DNA of 64,000 nt from Litorihabitans aurantiacus (GCF_030161595.1 NZ_BSUM01000001.1:2914001-2978000); one strand, 5' to 3'. Positions 1-9,469 are shown, numbered from the stretch's first letter. Notes: generated by a model from the letters alone, not told the origin. Numbers and translations are program-made.

Positions 1-1268
1 AGGTGCGCCCAGCCGGCGCCGCGCTCGGCACGCGCCTGCGCGGCCCAGTTGTCCGTGCGGACCTTCGACAGGAACTTCGTCCAGGCCCGGAAGAAGTGGC
101 CGATCCGCACCCACATGTAGATCTCCGCCGGCACCATCGACGCCGCGAACAGCACGTCGCGCCAGGTGCGGCCCTGGATCGACATCGCGATGCGCACGTT
201 CAGCGCCATCGCCACCACCGGCGGGATCAGCCACAGCGGCGAGAACACGAACGCACTGATCGACAGCGACCCCGCGAGCAGCAGCAGGAAGCTCACCCGC
301 GTGAAGACGTTGATCAGCATCCCGGCGTTCTCCAGCCACCGCAGCCGGAGGTTGGGGTGGAACGGCTGCCCCGAGGTGTCGCCCCGCTGCCCCGGCCACA
401 TCAGGTCGATGGCGCCGTAGTTCCACTTCACCTGCTGCCCGTCCAGCGCCCGCAGGTTGTCCATGCCGCCGACGACGGCACGCGCCGTCGCCGAGATCTT
501 CGTGGAGTAGCCCAGGTTCTTGATCTGCAGGCTCAGCAGCGAGTCCTCCACCTCCGAGTCGCTCACCCAGGGGGTGTCCTGGTGGTACTGCGCCATCACC
601 TCGCGCAGCGCCGAGATCCGGAAGATCGACGCCTGGCCCCCGAGCACCGCCATGTTCCGGCCGCGCAGCAGGTTCTGCAGGTTGAACGCCGCGAACTGCG
701 CCCGCTGACCCGTCAGCAGCAGCGACGCCACCGGGTGCCGCGTGTGGTTGTCGACCGTGTAGATCGCCGAGATGCCGCCGATGCGCGGGTCCGAGGAGAT
801 CTCCGCCTCCAGCAGCTCGAGCGCGTCCGGGGACATGACCGTGTCGCCGTCCACACCCAGCAGGAAGTCTGCGTCCTCGGCGAGGCGGAAGCCGTAGTTG
901 AGGGCGCCGACCTTCTTGTCGGCGACCTTGCCCATGTCGTGCACGTAGATCGCCGTGGACTGGATGACCCCGCCACGCTCGACGCTGTACTCCCCGGCGT
1001 AGGCGCGGGCGAGCTCGAAGGAGTTGTCGCTGGAGTTGTTGATGACGACGTGGACCGCGTCCGGCAGGCGCGTCTGCGCCAGCAACCCCTCGAGCACCGA
1101 CTCGATCGAGTCCGCCTCGTTGTACGCCGGAATGATGCACACCACGCTCGCGCGACGCGCCTCCCGGTCCATCACGAGGTCGCCGGCGGCGAAGTCGAAG
1201 ACCTCAGCGCTCGCCTCCTCGTGGGACGGTTCGGTCTGGGCGTAGACGGTGATGTCGGAACCGGTCAT
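1..1268 (-). CDS. Processive family-2 glycosyltransferase, membrane-bound (3' part beyond window)
   Basis: The reading frame is open from an ATG at 1268 to the window edge (422 codons seen, no stop). After a short leader it has a GT-A nucleotide-sugar fold: a VCIIPAYNEADS motif near residue 48, the DxD-type GVDGDT near 150, an acceptor-side GGQAS segment, an SEVEDS motif (catalytic Asp region) and QQVKW, a relative of the QxxRW signature of processive synthases. Hydrophobic segments follow, so it probably polymerises and extrudes a polysaccharide at the membrane, like cellulose, hyaluronan or poly-GlcNAc synthases. The sugar cannot be told from sequence. About 210 bp of upstream DNA, with an AT-richer patch near 1370-1405, separates it from the antiporter gene on the same strand and may hold its own promoter. 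Confidence 0.85.
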   Translation of the reverse strand, partial: MTGSDITVYAQTEPSHEEASAEVFDFAAGDLVMDREARRASVVCIIPAYNEADSIESVLEGLLAQTRLPDAVHVVINNSSDNSFELARAYAGEYSVERGGVIQSTAIYVHDMGKVADKKVGALNYGFRLAEDADFLLGVDGDTVMSPDALELLEAEISSDPRIGGISAIYTVDNHTRHPVASLLLTGQRAQFAAFNLQNLLRGRNMAVLGGQASIFRISALREVMAQYHQDTPWVSDSEVEDSLLSLQIKNLGYSTKISATARAVVGGMDNLRALDGQQVKWNYGAIDLMWPGQRGDTSGQPFHPNLRLRWLENAGMLINVFTRVSFLLLLAGSLSISAFVFSPLWLIPPVVAMALNVRIAMSIQGRTWRDVLFAASMVPAEIYMWVRIGHFFRAWTKFLSKVRTDNWAAQARAERGAGWAH

Positions 1269-1479
1269 CGGGCACTCCACGGGGCGGGCCCGGTCCTCGG
1301 ACCGGGCGTGGCGGGGTCGGCGTCGACCCTCTCCGCCGGCCCCGAGGCCCCATGCGCCTTGACCTTGGTTTGCGTGAGCAAAGTCGTCGACACGGAAGAT
1401 ATACCCGACGTCGGCGCGCGTCTACGGCGTCCGGGTGTCGGCCCTGTCACGGGGGCGCATCACACCCGGCCCGGCAGGG

Positions 1480-3317
1480 TCAGTCGGCCGGCGCCTTCGA
1501 CTCCAGCGCGATCTGCTGGGCGTCCAGGGAGGCCAGCGCCGCCTCCAGCGACGACGACGAGAACGCCCCCGCCTCCCGTGCCCGGAGCAGCTCGCGCCGC
1601 TGGGCGTCGATCAGCCGGAGGCGCACCGCTCGGAGCGCAGCGACGTCCGTCGGCGTCCGCCCACCCAGCGCCACGTCCGCGCCCGCGCCCGCCGCGCCTG
1701 CACCCGCGTCGGCGCCTCCCGCGCCGCTGCTCGCGTCGTCACCCCCGCCGTCGCAGCCGCCCCGGCCCCGGCGTCCGCCCCCGCCCCGGGCTCGCCTCCC
1801 GCACCGGCCCCGGCCCCCGGCGTCACCAACCGCGCGAGCTTCTCGCGCACCCGGGCCGGGACCTCGCCGTCGGGTGCCTCGGCCAGCTCCGCGACCGACG
1901 CCCGCAGCAGGTGGTCGGCGAGCCGGGTCCGCTCGGCCGCGACCTCGCCCGGATCGGGCATCGCCGGCCGCAGCCACCGCACGACCATCGCGAGCGTGCC
2001 GCCCTGCACGAGCAGCGACGTCGCCGCCACGACGAACGCGATCAGCACCAGCAGGTGGCGGTTCGGCACGGTGGTCGGGAGCGTCTGGGCCGCCACGAGG
2101 GTGACGACGCCGCGCATCCCCGCCCAGGTCAGCACCCCGCCCTCGCGCCACCCGAGCGGCGCGGCGTCGTAGTAGTCGAGGTCGTGGCGCTTGCGCGCGA
2201 TCCGCCGTCGGACGGCGCCGAGGCGGCGCGGGGTCTCGCCGTCGTCCGCCCCCGCGACCATCGCCGCGACCTCCTGCTCCTTGCGCTCGAGCCAGACGCG
2301 CAGGTCGCCGGAGCGCCGTCCGTGGCGGTTGAGCAGCCGCACCAGCAGCGCGACGTACCCCGCCCGCACCACGAGCGCGGCCAGCAGACCCAGGAGCCCG
2401 ACGCCGACCGCCAGCCCCACACCGCCGCTCGAGCCCTGGACCTGGTTGAGGATCGCGCTGAGCTCCAGGCCCATCAGCAGGAAGATCGCGCCCTCGAGCA
2501 CCAGCTCCACCACGCGCCAGGTCTGCACGTCCGAGGCGCGGTGCCCGGGGCTGAGCCAGCGCGGCGCGCCGTGCCCCGTCACGAGCCCGGCCACGACCGC
2601 CGCCACGAGCCCCGACGCGTCGAGCAGCTCCACCGGGATCGAGGCCACGAACGGCACCGCGAACGAGATCACGGTGTTCACGCCGGGGTCGCTCACCCGG
2701 GCGCGCACGCGCAGGTTCAGCCACCCGACGAGCCACCCGACCGCGACGGCGATCACCACCGACCGCGCGAAGTCGCCGACGACGTCGCCCGCCGTCGTCG
2801 TCACGCCCGCGAGCACCGACACGGCGACGGCGGAGCGCAGCAGCGCGAGCGCCGTCGCGTCGTTCAGCAGGCTCTCGCCCTGCAGCACCGCCGTGATGCG
2901 GGGGGCGACGCCGACGCGCCGCACGATCGAGGTCGCGACGGCGTCCGTGGGGCTCACGATCGCGCCGAGCGCGATGCCGGCCGCGAGCGGCAGGCCCGGG
3001 ATCAGCGCGTGGAAGAGGAAGCCGAGGGCGACGGCGGAGACCGCCACCAGCGCCACCGACATCCCGCTGATCGCGCGGAAGTCGCGCCGGAAGTCCATCG
3101 CCGGCATCGCGACGGCGGCCGCGTACAGGAGAGGCGGCAGCACGCCGGCCAGGATCCACTCCGGATCGACCTCGATCTCGGGCGTGACCGGCAGCACGCT
3201 GATCGCGATACCGAGGACCACCAGGATCAGCGGCGACGCGATGCGCAGGCGCGGGCCGACGCTCGCCGCCCACGCGATCGCCAGCAGACCCGCCACCCCC
3301 ACCGCAAGGAACTCCAC
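1480..3317 (-). CDS. CPA1-family Na+/H+ antiporter (apparent frameshift in C-terminal linker)
   Basis: GTG start at 3317. About twelve hydrophobic segments fill residues 1-430. The family signature GAIVSPTDAVA and the ESLLNDATAL segment are both present, as in NhaP/CPA1 sodium-proton exchangers; these acids sit in the transport path. A cytosolic tail follows. The transmembrane frame runs on to a meaningless arginine-rich end at 1611. A second frame, ending at 1480, gives the helical tail usual for actinobacterial members (motifs LRLIDAQRRELLRAREAGAF and SLDAQQIALE). The switch lies in a Gly/Ala-rich linker at about 1740-1830, where C runs are common, and has the sign of one missing base. Restored length is about 612 aa. 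It lies 39 bp downstream of the decarboxylase gene and may be co-transcribed with it. Confidence 0.85.
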
Positions 3318-3356
3318 GGCGCCAGGATGCCCTACCCGGGGGCGGTCGGCGGGCCG

Positions 3357-4757
3357 TCAGCCGGCGCGGACCTCGCCCAGCACCCGGGTGAGGGCGGCGA
3401 TCGCGCGCGCGACGTCGTCGTCGTCCGTCCTCGCGTTCGAGACCGAGACGCGCAGGACGCTGCGGCCGCGCCAGGTCGACGGCGTCATCCAGGTGGTGCC
3501 CTCGCGCAGGAGCGCGGCGGCGACGGCGCGCGTCTCGACGTCGCCGCGGAACGCGACGCACACCTGGGTGTAGACGACGTCGTTGACGACGGTGACGCCG
3601 TCGAGCGCCGCCAGCTCGCGGGCGAACCGGGCGGCGTGGTCGGCGAAGCCCGCGACCATGGCGGCCAGGCCGTCGCGGCCGAGCTCGCGCAGCGCGGCCC
3701 AGACGGTGAAGCCGCGCGCGCGGCGCGAGAACTCGGGTACGGCGGCCAGAGGGTCGGGGCGCTCGTCCTGGATGAGGTAGGCGGCGCGCTCCCCCATCGC
3801 GGCGTGCAGCGCGGCGGGGTCGGCGACGATCGCGAGGCCCGAGTCGTAGGGGACGTTCAGGGTCTTGTGGGCGTCGGTGGCCCAGGAGTCGGCGCCTTCC
3901 AGGCCCGCGGTCAGGTGGCGGTGCCGGGGCGAGGCGGCGGCCCACAGGCCGAACGCGCCGTCCACGTGCACCCACGCGCCGTAGCGGTGGGCGATCGCGA
4001 CCGCCTCGCCGGGGTCGAACGCGCCGGAGTGCACATCGCCCGCCTGCAGCACCACGATGCGGGGGCGGCCGGGGTGGCCCTGCTCGTCGGCCGCGAGGGC
4101 CTGCTCGAGGGCGTCGGGGCGGAGGCGGCCCTGGTCGTCGGCGGCGACGACGACGCTGCGCGACTGGCCGAGGCCGAGGTAGCGCAGGGCGAGGTCGACG
4201 GTGACGTGGCGCTCGGCACCGACGAAGACGCCGGGTGCGGGGGCGCCGAGGAGACCGTCGCGCTCGACGTCCCAGCCGGCGCGCGCCAGGACCGCGTGGC
4301 GGGCGGCCGCGAGGCACGTGAAGTTCGCCATCTGGCCGCCGGTGACGAAGCCGACGGCGGCGGTGGGCGGGAGGTGGAGGGCGTCGAGGAGCCACGTCGT
4401 CGCGACGCGCTCGACGGCGGCGCCCGCCGGGGAGCCGGCCAGGAGGCTCGCGTTCTGGTCCCAGGCGGCGGTGAGCCAGTCGGCCGCGAGCGCCGAGTCG
4501 AGGACGCCGCCGCGCACCCAGCCGAAGTAGCGGCCCGACGGCGTGGCCACCAGCCCGGGGGTCGCGGCAGCGACGAGCTCGCGCACGACGTCGGCGGGGT
4601 CGGCGCCCTGCTGCGGGAACGGGCGGGCGAGGGCGGCCTCGACCTGGTCGACGTCGTGGGTCGCGTTGACCGGACGGGTATCGAGGGAGGCCAGCCACGC
4701 GTGGGCGGCGGTGGCCGCCTCGGCGAGCGCGCGCGGGGGTTGCGGCGCGTGCGACAT
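3357..4757 (-). CDS. Pyridoxal-phosphate-dependent group II decarboxylase
   Basis: 466 aa from the ATG at 4757 (MSHAPQPP). It is a type-I-fold PLP enzyme of the aromatic-L-amino-acid/glutamate decarboxylase family. It has the GYFGWV-like N-terminal segment (SGRYFGWVRGG), the cofactor-binding VTGGQMANFT, the aspartate in HVDGAFG that contacts the pyridine nitrogen, and the Schiff-base lysine in TDAHKTLNVPYDSG. The substrate is uncertain; aromatic amino acids are the usual guess for this subgroup. The frame stays open upstream to 5330, but that stretch is a 21-bp repeat array and reads as low-complexity heptads, so I place the start at 4757. The CPA1 antiporter follows after 39 bp. Confidence 0.85.
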   Translation of the reverse strand: MSHAPQPPRALAEAATAAHAWLASLDTRPVNATHDVDQVEAALARPFPQQGADPADVVRELVAAATPGLVATPSGRYFGWVRGGVLDSALAADWLTAAWDQNASLLAGSPAGAAVERVATTWLLDALHLPPTAAVGFVTGGQMANFTCLAAARHAVLARAGWDVERDGLLGAPAPGVFVGAERHVTVDLALRYLGLGQSRSVVVAADDQGRLRPDALEQALAADEQGHPGRPRIVVLQAGDVHSGAFDPGEAVAIAHRYGAWVHVDGAFGLWAAASPRHRHLTAGLEGADSWATDAHKTLNVPYDSGLAIVADPAALHAAMGERAAYLIQDERPDPLAAVPEFSRRARGFTVWAALRELGRDGLAAMVAGFADHAARFARELAALDGVTVVNDVVYTQVCVAFRGDVETRAVAAALLREGTTWMTPSTWRGRSVLRVSVSNARTDDDDVARAIAALTRVLGEVRAG

Positions 4758-5279
4758 GCGGGGTCCTCGAGTCTGGGGCTGGGCTGGTTGGGCTGGGATG
4801 GCTGGTGGGGCCGGGACGTCCTGCGGGAACGCCCGGACGAGCCTACGTCCGCCGCGGCCTCCCCTCCGCGCGGCGCGGTCGCCGGCGACGCGGCCCCGGG
4901 ACGGACCGGCCGGGCCGCTCGGGAGGTCCGGCCGGTCCTTCGGGCGGTGTGGCTGCCCGTTCGGGCGGTCCGGCTGCCCGTTCGGGCGGTCCGGCTGGTC
5001 CTTCGGGCGGTCTGTTCGTCTCTGAACGACCACCCTCGAGCGTCCGACCTGCGGCGATGCACGGAACGCGGCAGTCGCCGCCCGGTCAGACCGCCCGACG
5101 GTCCCGACGAACCGCCCGAGCACGCGTCCGGACCGCCCGACGATCAGGTCGAACCGCCCGACGGCCAGGTCGAACCGCCCGAGCGACCCACCGAACCGCC
5201 CAACCGAATGGACCGATGCTCCTGGCCGGACGGCCGGCCGCGTGAGCGACCGGGCGGCGGCGCCGCATAGGGTCGAGCC
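4758..5279. repeat. Intergenic region with a 21-bp-periodic array in two opposing halves
   Basis: This 522-bp gap separates the divergent decarboxylase and HAD genes. The octamer CGGGCGGT occurs at 4941, 4962, 4983 and 5004, exactly 21 bp apart. Its complement ACCGCCCG occurs at 5090, 5111, 5132, 5153 and 5174, with a degenerate copy at 5195, again every 21 bp. The two halves face each other across about 80 bp and could pair into a large hairpin. Because 21 is a multiple of 3, several frames read through as heptapeptide repeats. I see no convincing protein. Promoters for both flanking genes must lie here. Confidence 0.85.
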
Positions 5280-6082
5280 GTGACCACCCGCGCGATCTTC
5301 CTCGACGTCGACGGCACCCTCGCGATCCACGGCGAGGTCCCCCGGGCAACCTCGAGGCCGTGCGCCGGGTGCAGGCCGCCGGCCACCACGTGCTGCTGGC
5401 CACCGGCCGGCCCCGCTCGATGATCGGTGCCCTGCTCGACCTCGGCTTCCACGGTGCCGTGGCCAGCGCGGGCGGGTACGTCGAGATCGGCGGTGAGATC
5501 CTCACCGACGCCGCCATCGACCCGGACGTCGTGGCCCGCACCGTCCGGGTCCTGCTGGCGCACAGCGTCCCCTTCCTGCTCGAGGGGTCCACCGCGCTCG
5601 CCGGCCCGGAGAATGCCACCGAGCACCTCGAGCGGGTGCTGCAGACGGTGGCGCCGACCGGTCGCCCGCCCGTCGAGGCGCTCCGCACCGAGGCCGAGCT
5701 GGCCGCGTTCCCCGCGTCGAAGATCGCCTACTTCGACTCCCCCGTGCCGCACGAGCAGCTCGTCGCGGAGATCGGCGACGGCATCGACGTGGTCCCCAGC
5801 TCGATCCCCGAGATCGGGCACGGGGCCGGGGAGCTCTTCAGCGCGGGGCTGTCGAAGGCCGACGGTCTGGCGACCGCCGCCGCGGCGCTCGGCGTCGACC
5901 AGGCGGACGTCATCGCCGTCGGCGACGGGCCCAACGACATCGAGATGCTCGCGTGGGCCGGGCTCGGGGTGGCCGTGACGGGCTCGCGGCCCGAGGTGCT
6001 CGCCGTCGCTGACGCGACCGTGGCGGGCCCCGAGGAGTCCGGTCTCGCCGAGCTGTTCGCGCGGCTCGACCTCATCGGCTGA
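5280..6082 (+). CDS. Cof-type HAD-superfamily hydrolase (apparent frameshift near the 5' end)
   Basis: GTG start at 5280. The N-terminus holds the HAD nucleophile motif FLDVDGTLA (motif I). The frame then breaks at a C5 run (5339-5343); one more C would join it to the open frame that runs to 6082. That frame contains motif II (LLATGRPR), a substrate-specificity cap, and motif III/IV (GDGPNDIEMLAWAG) with the Gly-Ser tail usual for Cof/YidA-type sugar-phosphate phosphatases. Restored length is about 267 aa, normal for the family. It probably dephosphorylates a sugar phosphate or similar metabolite in the cytosol; the substrate is unknown. A second paralogue follows after a strong nested inverted repeat. 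Confidence 0.85.
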
Positions 6083-6091
6083 GGAGGCGGC

Positions 6092-6232
6092 CGTCCCGTC
6101 GTGAGGTGTGGCCGTCCCGCCGTGAGGTCCCGCCGCCCGGAGCGGCCCGCCACACCGGCGCGTCCGCCCGACACGCCGGTACCCGCCGCCGCCACACCTC
6201 ACGGCGGGACGGACCCACCTCACGACGGGACG
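6092..6232. repeat. Nested long inverted repeat between two HAD genes
   Basis: Two left arms, CGTCCCGTCGTGAGGT (6092-6107) and CCGTCCCGCCGTGAGGT (6112-6128), are matched perfectly by complements at 6217-6232 and 6196-6212. The arms nest, so the RNA or single strand can fold into one long hairpin with a loop of about 67 nt. The arms are also near-copies of each other. It could end transcription after the first HAD gene, or be a mobile repetitive element. Confidence 0.85.
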
Positions 6233-6274
6233 CCCCCCGCCCACCCACCCGCGACCGCCTGGGAGAATCGGTCC

Positions 6275-7150
6275 GTGAGCGCCCCCGACATCCGCCTGAT
6301 CGCCATCGACCTGGACGGGACGCTGCTGGACTCCGGCAAGCAGCTCGACCCCGACTTCCCCGCCCTCCTGAGCGCCCTGACGGAGCGCGGCATCGCCGTC
6401 GTCCCGGCCAGCGGCCGCCAGCACGAGAGCATCCGCCTCGCGATCGCGGGCGCGGACCCCGTCGCGGACCAGGCGCCGCAGGACGCCCCCGTCGGCGCCG
6501 GCCGCGAGGCGGTCGACGCGCTCGCGATCATCGCCGAGAACGGCGCTCTGGCGGCCCGCGGCGGCGAGGTCGTCGCGCTCGACGGGGTCCCGGCAGCCGC
6601 CGTCGCGCACGTCCTGGACGCCGTCGCCCGCTACACCGCCGGGGGCGGGACGGCCGCCGTCGTGCTGGCCGGCGCGCACACGGCGTGGGTCGGGACGGAC
6701 GCGGTCGCCGCGCTGCCCGACTTCGTCACCACGGCCCAGCCCTACTACCCGATGCTCGAGGTCGTCCCGGACCTGCGGGAGATCGAGGGCGAGGTCCTCA
6801 AGATCGCCGTGTGGGACCCGAACGGCTCCGAGACCGGCGTCGCGACGGCGATCGGCGAGGTCCCCGGGTCGCGCGTGCTGATCTCGGCGGGGGTCTGGGT
6901 GGACGTCATGAGCCCGACGGCGGACAAGGGCACCGCGCTCGCCGCGCTCCAGGACGAGCTGGGCATCACGCCCGCGCAGACCATGGCGTTCGGCGACTTC
7001 CCCAACGATCTCGGCATGCTGGCGCGCGCCGAGTGGTCCTACGCGATGGCCGGCGCGCACCCCGAGGTCACGGCCGCGGCGCGGTATACGGCGCCGTCCA
7101 ACGACGACAGCGGCGTGGTGCGCACGATCCGCGAGGTGCTGGCGCTCTAG
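6275..7150 (+). CDS. Cof-type HAD-superfamily hydrolase
   Basis: 291 aa from the GTG at 6275. Motif I is IAIDLDGTLLDSG near residue 10, motif II is VVPASGRQHESI near residue 44, and motif IV is FGDFPNDLGML near residue 240, all in the Cof/YidA arrangement with a C2 cap domain between. SPTADKGTAL supplies the motif III lysine. It is probably a cytosolic phosphatase acting on a sugar phosphate. It is a distant paralogue of the gene just upstream. Its last four bases overlap the 3' end of the convergent DUF2809 gene. Confidence 0.9.
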   Translation: MSAPDIRLIAIDLDGTLLDSGKQLDPDFPALLSALTERGIAVVPASGRQHESIRLAIAGADPVADQAPQDAPVGAGREAVDALAIIAENGALAARGGEVVALDGVPAAAVAHVLDAVARYTAGGGTAAVVLAGAHTAWVGTDAVAALPDFVTTAQPYYPMLEVVPDLREIEGEVLKIAVWDPNGSETGVATAIGEVPGSRVLISAGVWVDVMSPTADKGTALAALQDELGITPAQTMAFGDFPNDLGMLARAEWSYAMAGAHPEVTAAARYTAPSNDDSGVVRTIREVLAL

Positions 7151-7578
7151 CGGGTCGGCCGGTGGCGCGGCCCGGCGAGCACCCGGTCGGTCGCCGCCAT
7201 CAGGCCGACCCCGACCGCCCCGACCACGAGATCGCTCGCGGTGAACGTCGTGCCGAGCACGAGCCGCGCCGGCGCGAACGCCTCCCCGATCGCCGCGGGC
7301 AGGCCGGTGAGCTGCAGCAGCTCGATGCCGAGCACGACGGCGAGCGCCACGACGGCGAGTCGGCCCACCGACGCGTCGGGCGCCACGATCGCCACCAGCA
7401 CGTAGACGAGCGCCGCGTACAGGAGGCCGCCCGCGACGTCGCCCGCCGCCCCCGGCAGCGCGAACCGGCCCAGCAGCCCGAGGCCGACCAGGAGCACGGC
7501 GATCAGCGCGAGGCCGACGCGCGAGCGGCGCCCCGGCACGACGGCGGCGCGGACGCTGCGGGTCTCCGGTTCGCTCAC
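7147..7578 (-). CDS. DUF2809 family integral membrane protein
   Basis: 143 aa from the GTG at 7578. Four hydrophobic stretches make up most of the chain, at about residues 20-45, 48-68, 70-92 and 112-130. The segment LGIELLQLTG and the closing TFTASDLVVGAVGVGL match the DUF2809 (VanZ-like size) family of small membrane proteins. The function is unknown. It stands alone, converging on the HAD gene with a 4-bp overlap. Confidence 0.75.
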   Translation of the reverse strand: MSEPETRSVRAAVVPGRRSRVGLALIAVLLVGLGLLGRFALPGAAGDVAGGLLYAALVYVLVAIVAPDASVGRLAVVALAVVLGIELLQLTGLPAAIGEAFAPARLVLGTTFTASDLVVGAVGVGLMAATDRVLAGPRHRPTR

Positions 7579-7647
7579 CCCTCCAGCCCATCACACGTCG
7601 GTGGAAATGCGGTGGCGAGCCGGCGCGTCCCGGGTGAGGGTGGAGGC

Positions 7648-8709
7648 ATGACTTCGCCCACCGACACGACCGACCTCCCGCCCCCGGCCGGTGCGCCCGA
7701 CGCCGCGACCGACACGACCGATCCCCTCACGGACGAGCTGCGCGAGGCCCTGCGCGAGGCCGAGGACGAGCCGAGCGCCGGCGTCGTGCGCATCGACGAG
7801 GGCGGGCGCACGCTGCTCACCCGCGCGTGGGGCCTGGCCGACCGCCGCCACGCCGTCGCGATGACGCCGGAGCACACGATCGCCGTCGCGAGCGGCGCCA
7901 AGGGCTTCACGGCGCTGACCGTGATGAGCCTGGTGGCCGACGGCACGCTCACCCTCGCCACCCCCGCGCGCCAGCTGCTCGGTGACGACCTCCCGCTCGT
8001 GGACGACGCCGTCACGATCGAGCACCTGCTCGCGCACCGCGCGGGGATCGGCGACTACCTCGACGACGACGCCGACACCGCCGAGTACCTGCTGCCGGGC
8101 GCGATGAGTGGCTACGTCGACCCCGAGGACTACCTCGAGGTGCTCGGCGGGCACGCGCAGGAGTTCGCGCCGGGGACCGACTTCGCGTACTGCAACGGCG
8201 GCTACGTGCTGCTGGCGATCCTGGCGCAGCGCGCGTCCGGCACACCGTTCCACGAGCTGGTGCGGACGCGGGTGATCGAGCCGGCGGGGCTGACGGGGAC
8301 GGCCTACCTGCGCAGCGACGCGCTACCCGCGAACGCGGCGGTGGGCTACGTCGAGGTCGACGGCGAGTGGCGCACCAACGTGCACCACCTCCCGGTGGTC
8401 GGGGGTGGGGACGGCGGGATCTGGACGACGGCGGCCGACCTGGTCACGTTCTGGGACGCGCTGCTCGCGGGTCGGATCGTGCCGCGCGAGCTGGTGGAGG
8501 AGATGCTGCGGGAGCGGACGGCCGAGACCGACGACGAGCTCGCCTACGGGCTCGGGTTCTACCTGCCGGAGCCGGGTGTCGTGCAGCTGATCGGGCAGGA
8601 CGCGGGGGCGTCGTTCTCCTCGCGGCACACGATCGCGACGGCGCGCACCGCCTCGGTCCTCACGACGACGGCCGACGCCGCGTGGGACGTCGAGAGCGCC
8701 ATCCGCTGA
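7648..8709 (+). CDS. Beta-lactamase-family (class C/DD-peptidase fold) serine hydrolase
   Basis: 353 aa from the ATG at 7648, behind GAGGGTGGAGG. The active-site SxxK is the SGAK in VASGAKGFT near residue 74. The second motif is the YCN in FAYCNGGYVLL near residue 181. The third box is degenerate. No signal peptide is visible; the N-terminus is Thr/Pro/Asp-rich, so it may be cytosolic. Such proteins are esterases, peptidases or amidases, and the substrate is unknown. Upstream, the DUF2809 gene is divergent with about 70 bp between the two. Confidence 0.85.
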   Translation: MTSPTDTTDLPPPAGAPDAATDTTDPLTDELREALREAEDEPSAGVVRIDEGGRTLLTRAWGLADRRHAVAMTPEHTIAVASGAKGFTALTVMSLVADGTLTLATPARQLLGDDLPLVDDAVTIEHLLAHRAGIGDYLDDDADTAEYLLPGAMSGYVDPEDYLEVLGGHAQEFAPGTDFAYCNGGYVLLAILAQRASGTPFHELVRTRVIEPAGLTGTAYLRSDALPANAAVGYVEVDGEWRTNVHHLPVVGGGDGGIWTTAADLVTFWDALLAGRIVPRELVEEMLRERTAETDDELAYGLGFYLPEPGVVQLIGQDAGASFSSRHTIATARTASVLTTTADAAWDVESAIR

Positions 8710-8771
8710 CGCCTGCGGGCCTTCGCGAGGCACCCTCCTTCGCGAGGCGCCCCCTCCGCGAGGTGCCCCTC

Positions 8772-8811
8772 CGCGAGAGCTTTGCCGACCCTCCCCGAGA
8801 GGATTCCCGAC
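8772..8811 (+). repeat. Left copy of a 40-bp inverted repeat flanking a GNAT gene
   Basis: This 40-bp stretch begins CGCGAGAGCTTTGC and ends GAGGATTCCCGAC. Its complement, with only two mismatches, lies at 9535-9574. It is preceded by three shorter direct copies of a CTTCGCGAGG-type unit between 8718 and 8770. Confidence 0.85.
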
Positions 8812-8856
8812 GCTCGCTGCTCTCGCCACGCGCCGCCCGCCGTCGCCGACGTGCGA

Positions 8857-8898
8857 GTGGGGAAGTTCCGCAGGCCTGAGCCTGCGGAACTTCCCCAC
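8857..8898. terminator. Perfect 18-bp-stem hairpin between convergent genes
   Basis: The arms at 8857-8874 (GTGGGGAAGTTCCGCAGG) and 8881-8898 are exact complements around a 6-nt loop. The hairpin sits between the stop of the serine hydrolase (plus) and the stop of the GNAT gene (minus). There is no U tract on either side. Termination in both directions is inferred; a repetitive-element role is also possible. Confidence 0.7.
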
Positions 8899-8929
8899 GA
8901 GGGCCACGGCGGTCACCGACGCGGTGCGG

Positions 8930-9469
8930 CTAACCCAGCTGCCGCCGGTATCCGAGCTCGGCCGCCGTCACGCCCGGGATCACCTCGACGCGCCGCACGC
9001 CGTCGTGCTCCCACCCGGTCGCCTCGTAGAAGCCGATCGCGCGCGCGTTGCCCTCGAGCACCCAGAGCATCGCGTCGGTGTAGCCGGCACGGGTGAGCCG
9101 CGCCGTCGCCGTCGCCATCAGCTCGCGGCCGACGCCGCCGCGCCAGGCCTCCGGGTCGACGTACAGGAACAGCTCGGCCGTGCTGGCGCTCTCGCCGTGG
9201 TCGCTGCCGCGCACCGGCCCGGTCCCGACGAAGCCGACGACGGCGCCGCCCCGCTCGGCCACGTGCGTCACCGGGCCGGGGGTGTCGTCGGGCGTGCCGT
9301 CCTGCGCCTGGAGGAGCTGCGCCCACCACTGGCCGCGCGCCACGGGGTCGAGGTCGGCGAGCACGTCGGCCGGGAGGAGGCCGTCGTACCCGCGCTGCCA
9401 CGAGCGCACGTGGATCGCGCCGAGGGTGGTGGCGTCGTCGGGACGGGCGCGGCGGACGGTGGTGGTCAT
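8930..9469 (-). CDS. GNAT-family N-acetyltransferase
   Basis: 179 aa from the ATG at 9469. Residues 1-40 hold the opening strand and helix (VRRARPDDATTLGAIHVRSW). The acetyl-CoA loop is degenerate but recognisable in DPEAWRGGVGRELM near residue 110. The C-terminal strand pair includes GFYEATGWEHDG. The acceptor is unknown. The gene is bracketed by a 40-bp inverted repeat (8772-8811 and 9535-9574) that excludes both neighbours, which may mark a movable unit. Confidence 0.88.
   Translation of the reverse strand: MTTTVRRARPDDATTLGAIHVRSWQRGYDGLLPADVLADLDPVARGQWWAQLLQAQDGTPDDTPGPVTHVAERGGAVVGFVGTGPVRGSDHGESASTAELFLYVDPEAWRGGVGRELMATATARLTRAGYTDAMLWVLEGNARAIGFYEATGWEHDGVRRVEVIPGVTAAELGYRRQLG

Noticed and set aside
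3-5270. A plus-strand open frame of 1755 codons at the window start, and several others of 450-1000 codons.
   Set aside because: Their translations are runs of Arg, Pro, Ala and Gly. They lie antisense to the glycosyltransferase, antiporter and decarboxylase, whose frames carry real motifs. High G+C leaves such shadow frames open.
4758-5330. An N-terminal extension of the PLP decarboxylase with heptapeptide repeats.
   Set aside because: The repeats arise from the 21-bp DNA period and read equally well in several frames on both strands. The family N-terminus begins at the ATG at 4757.
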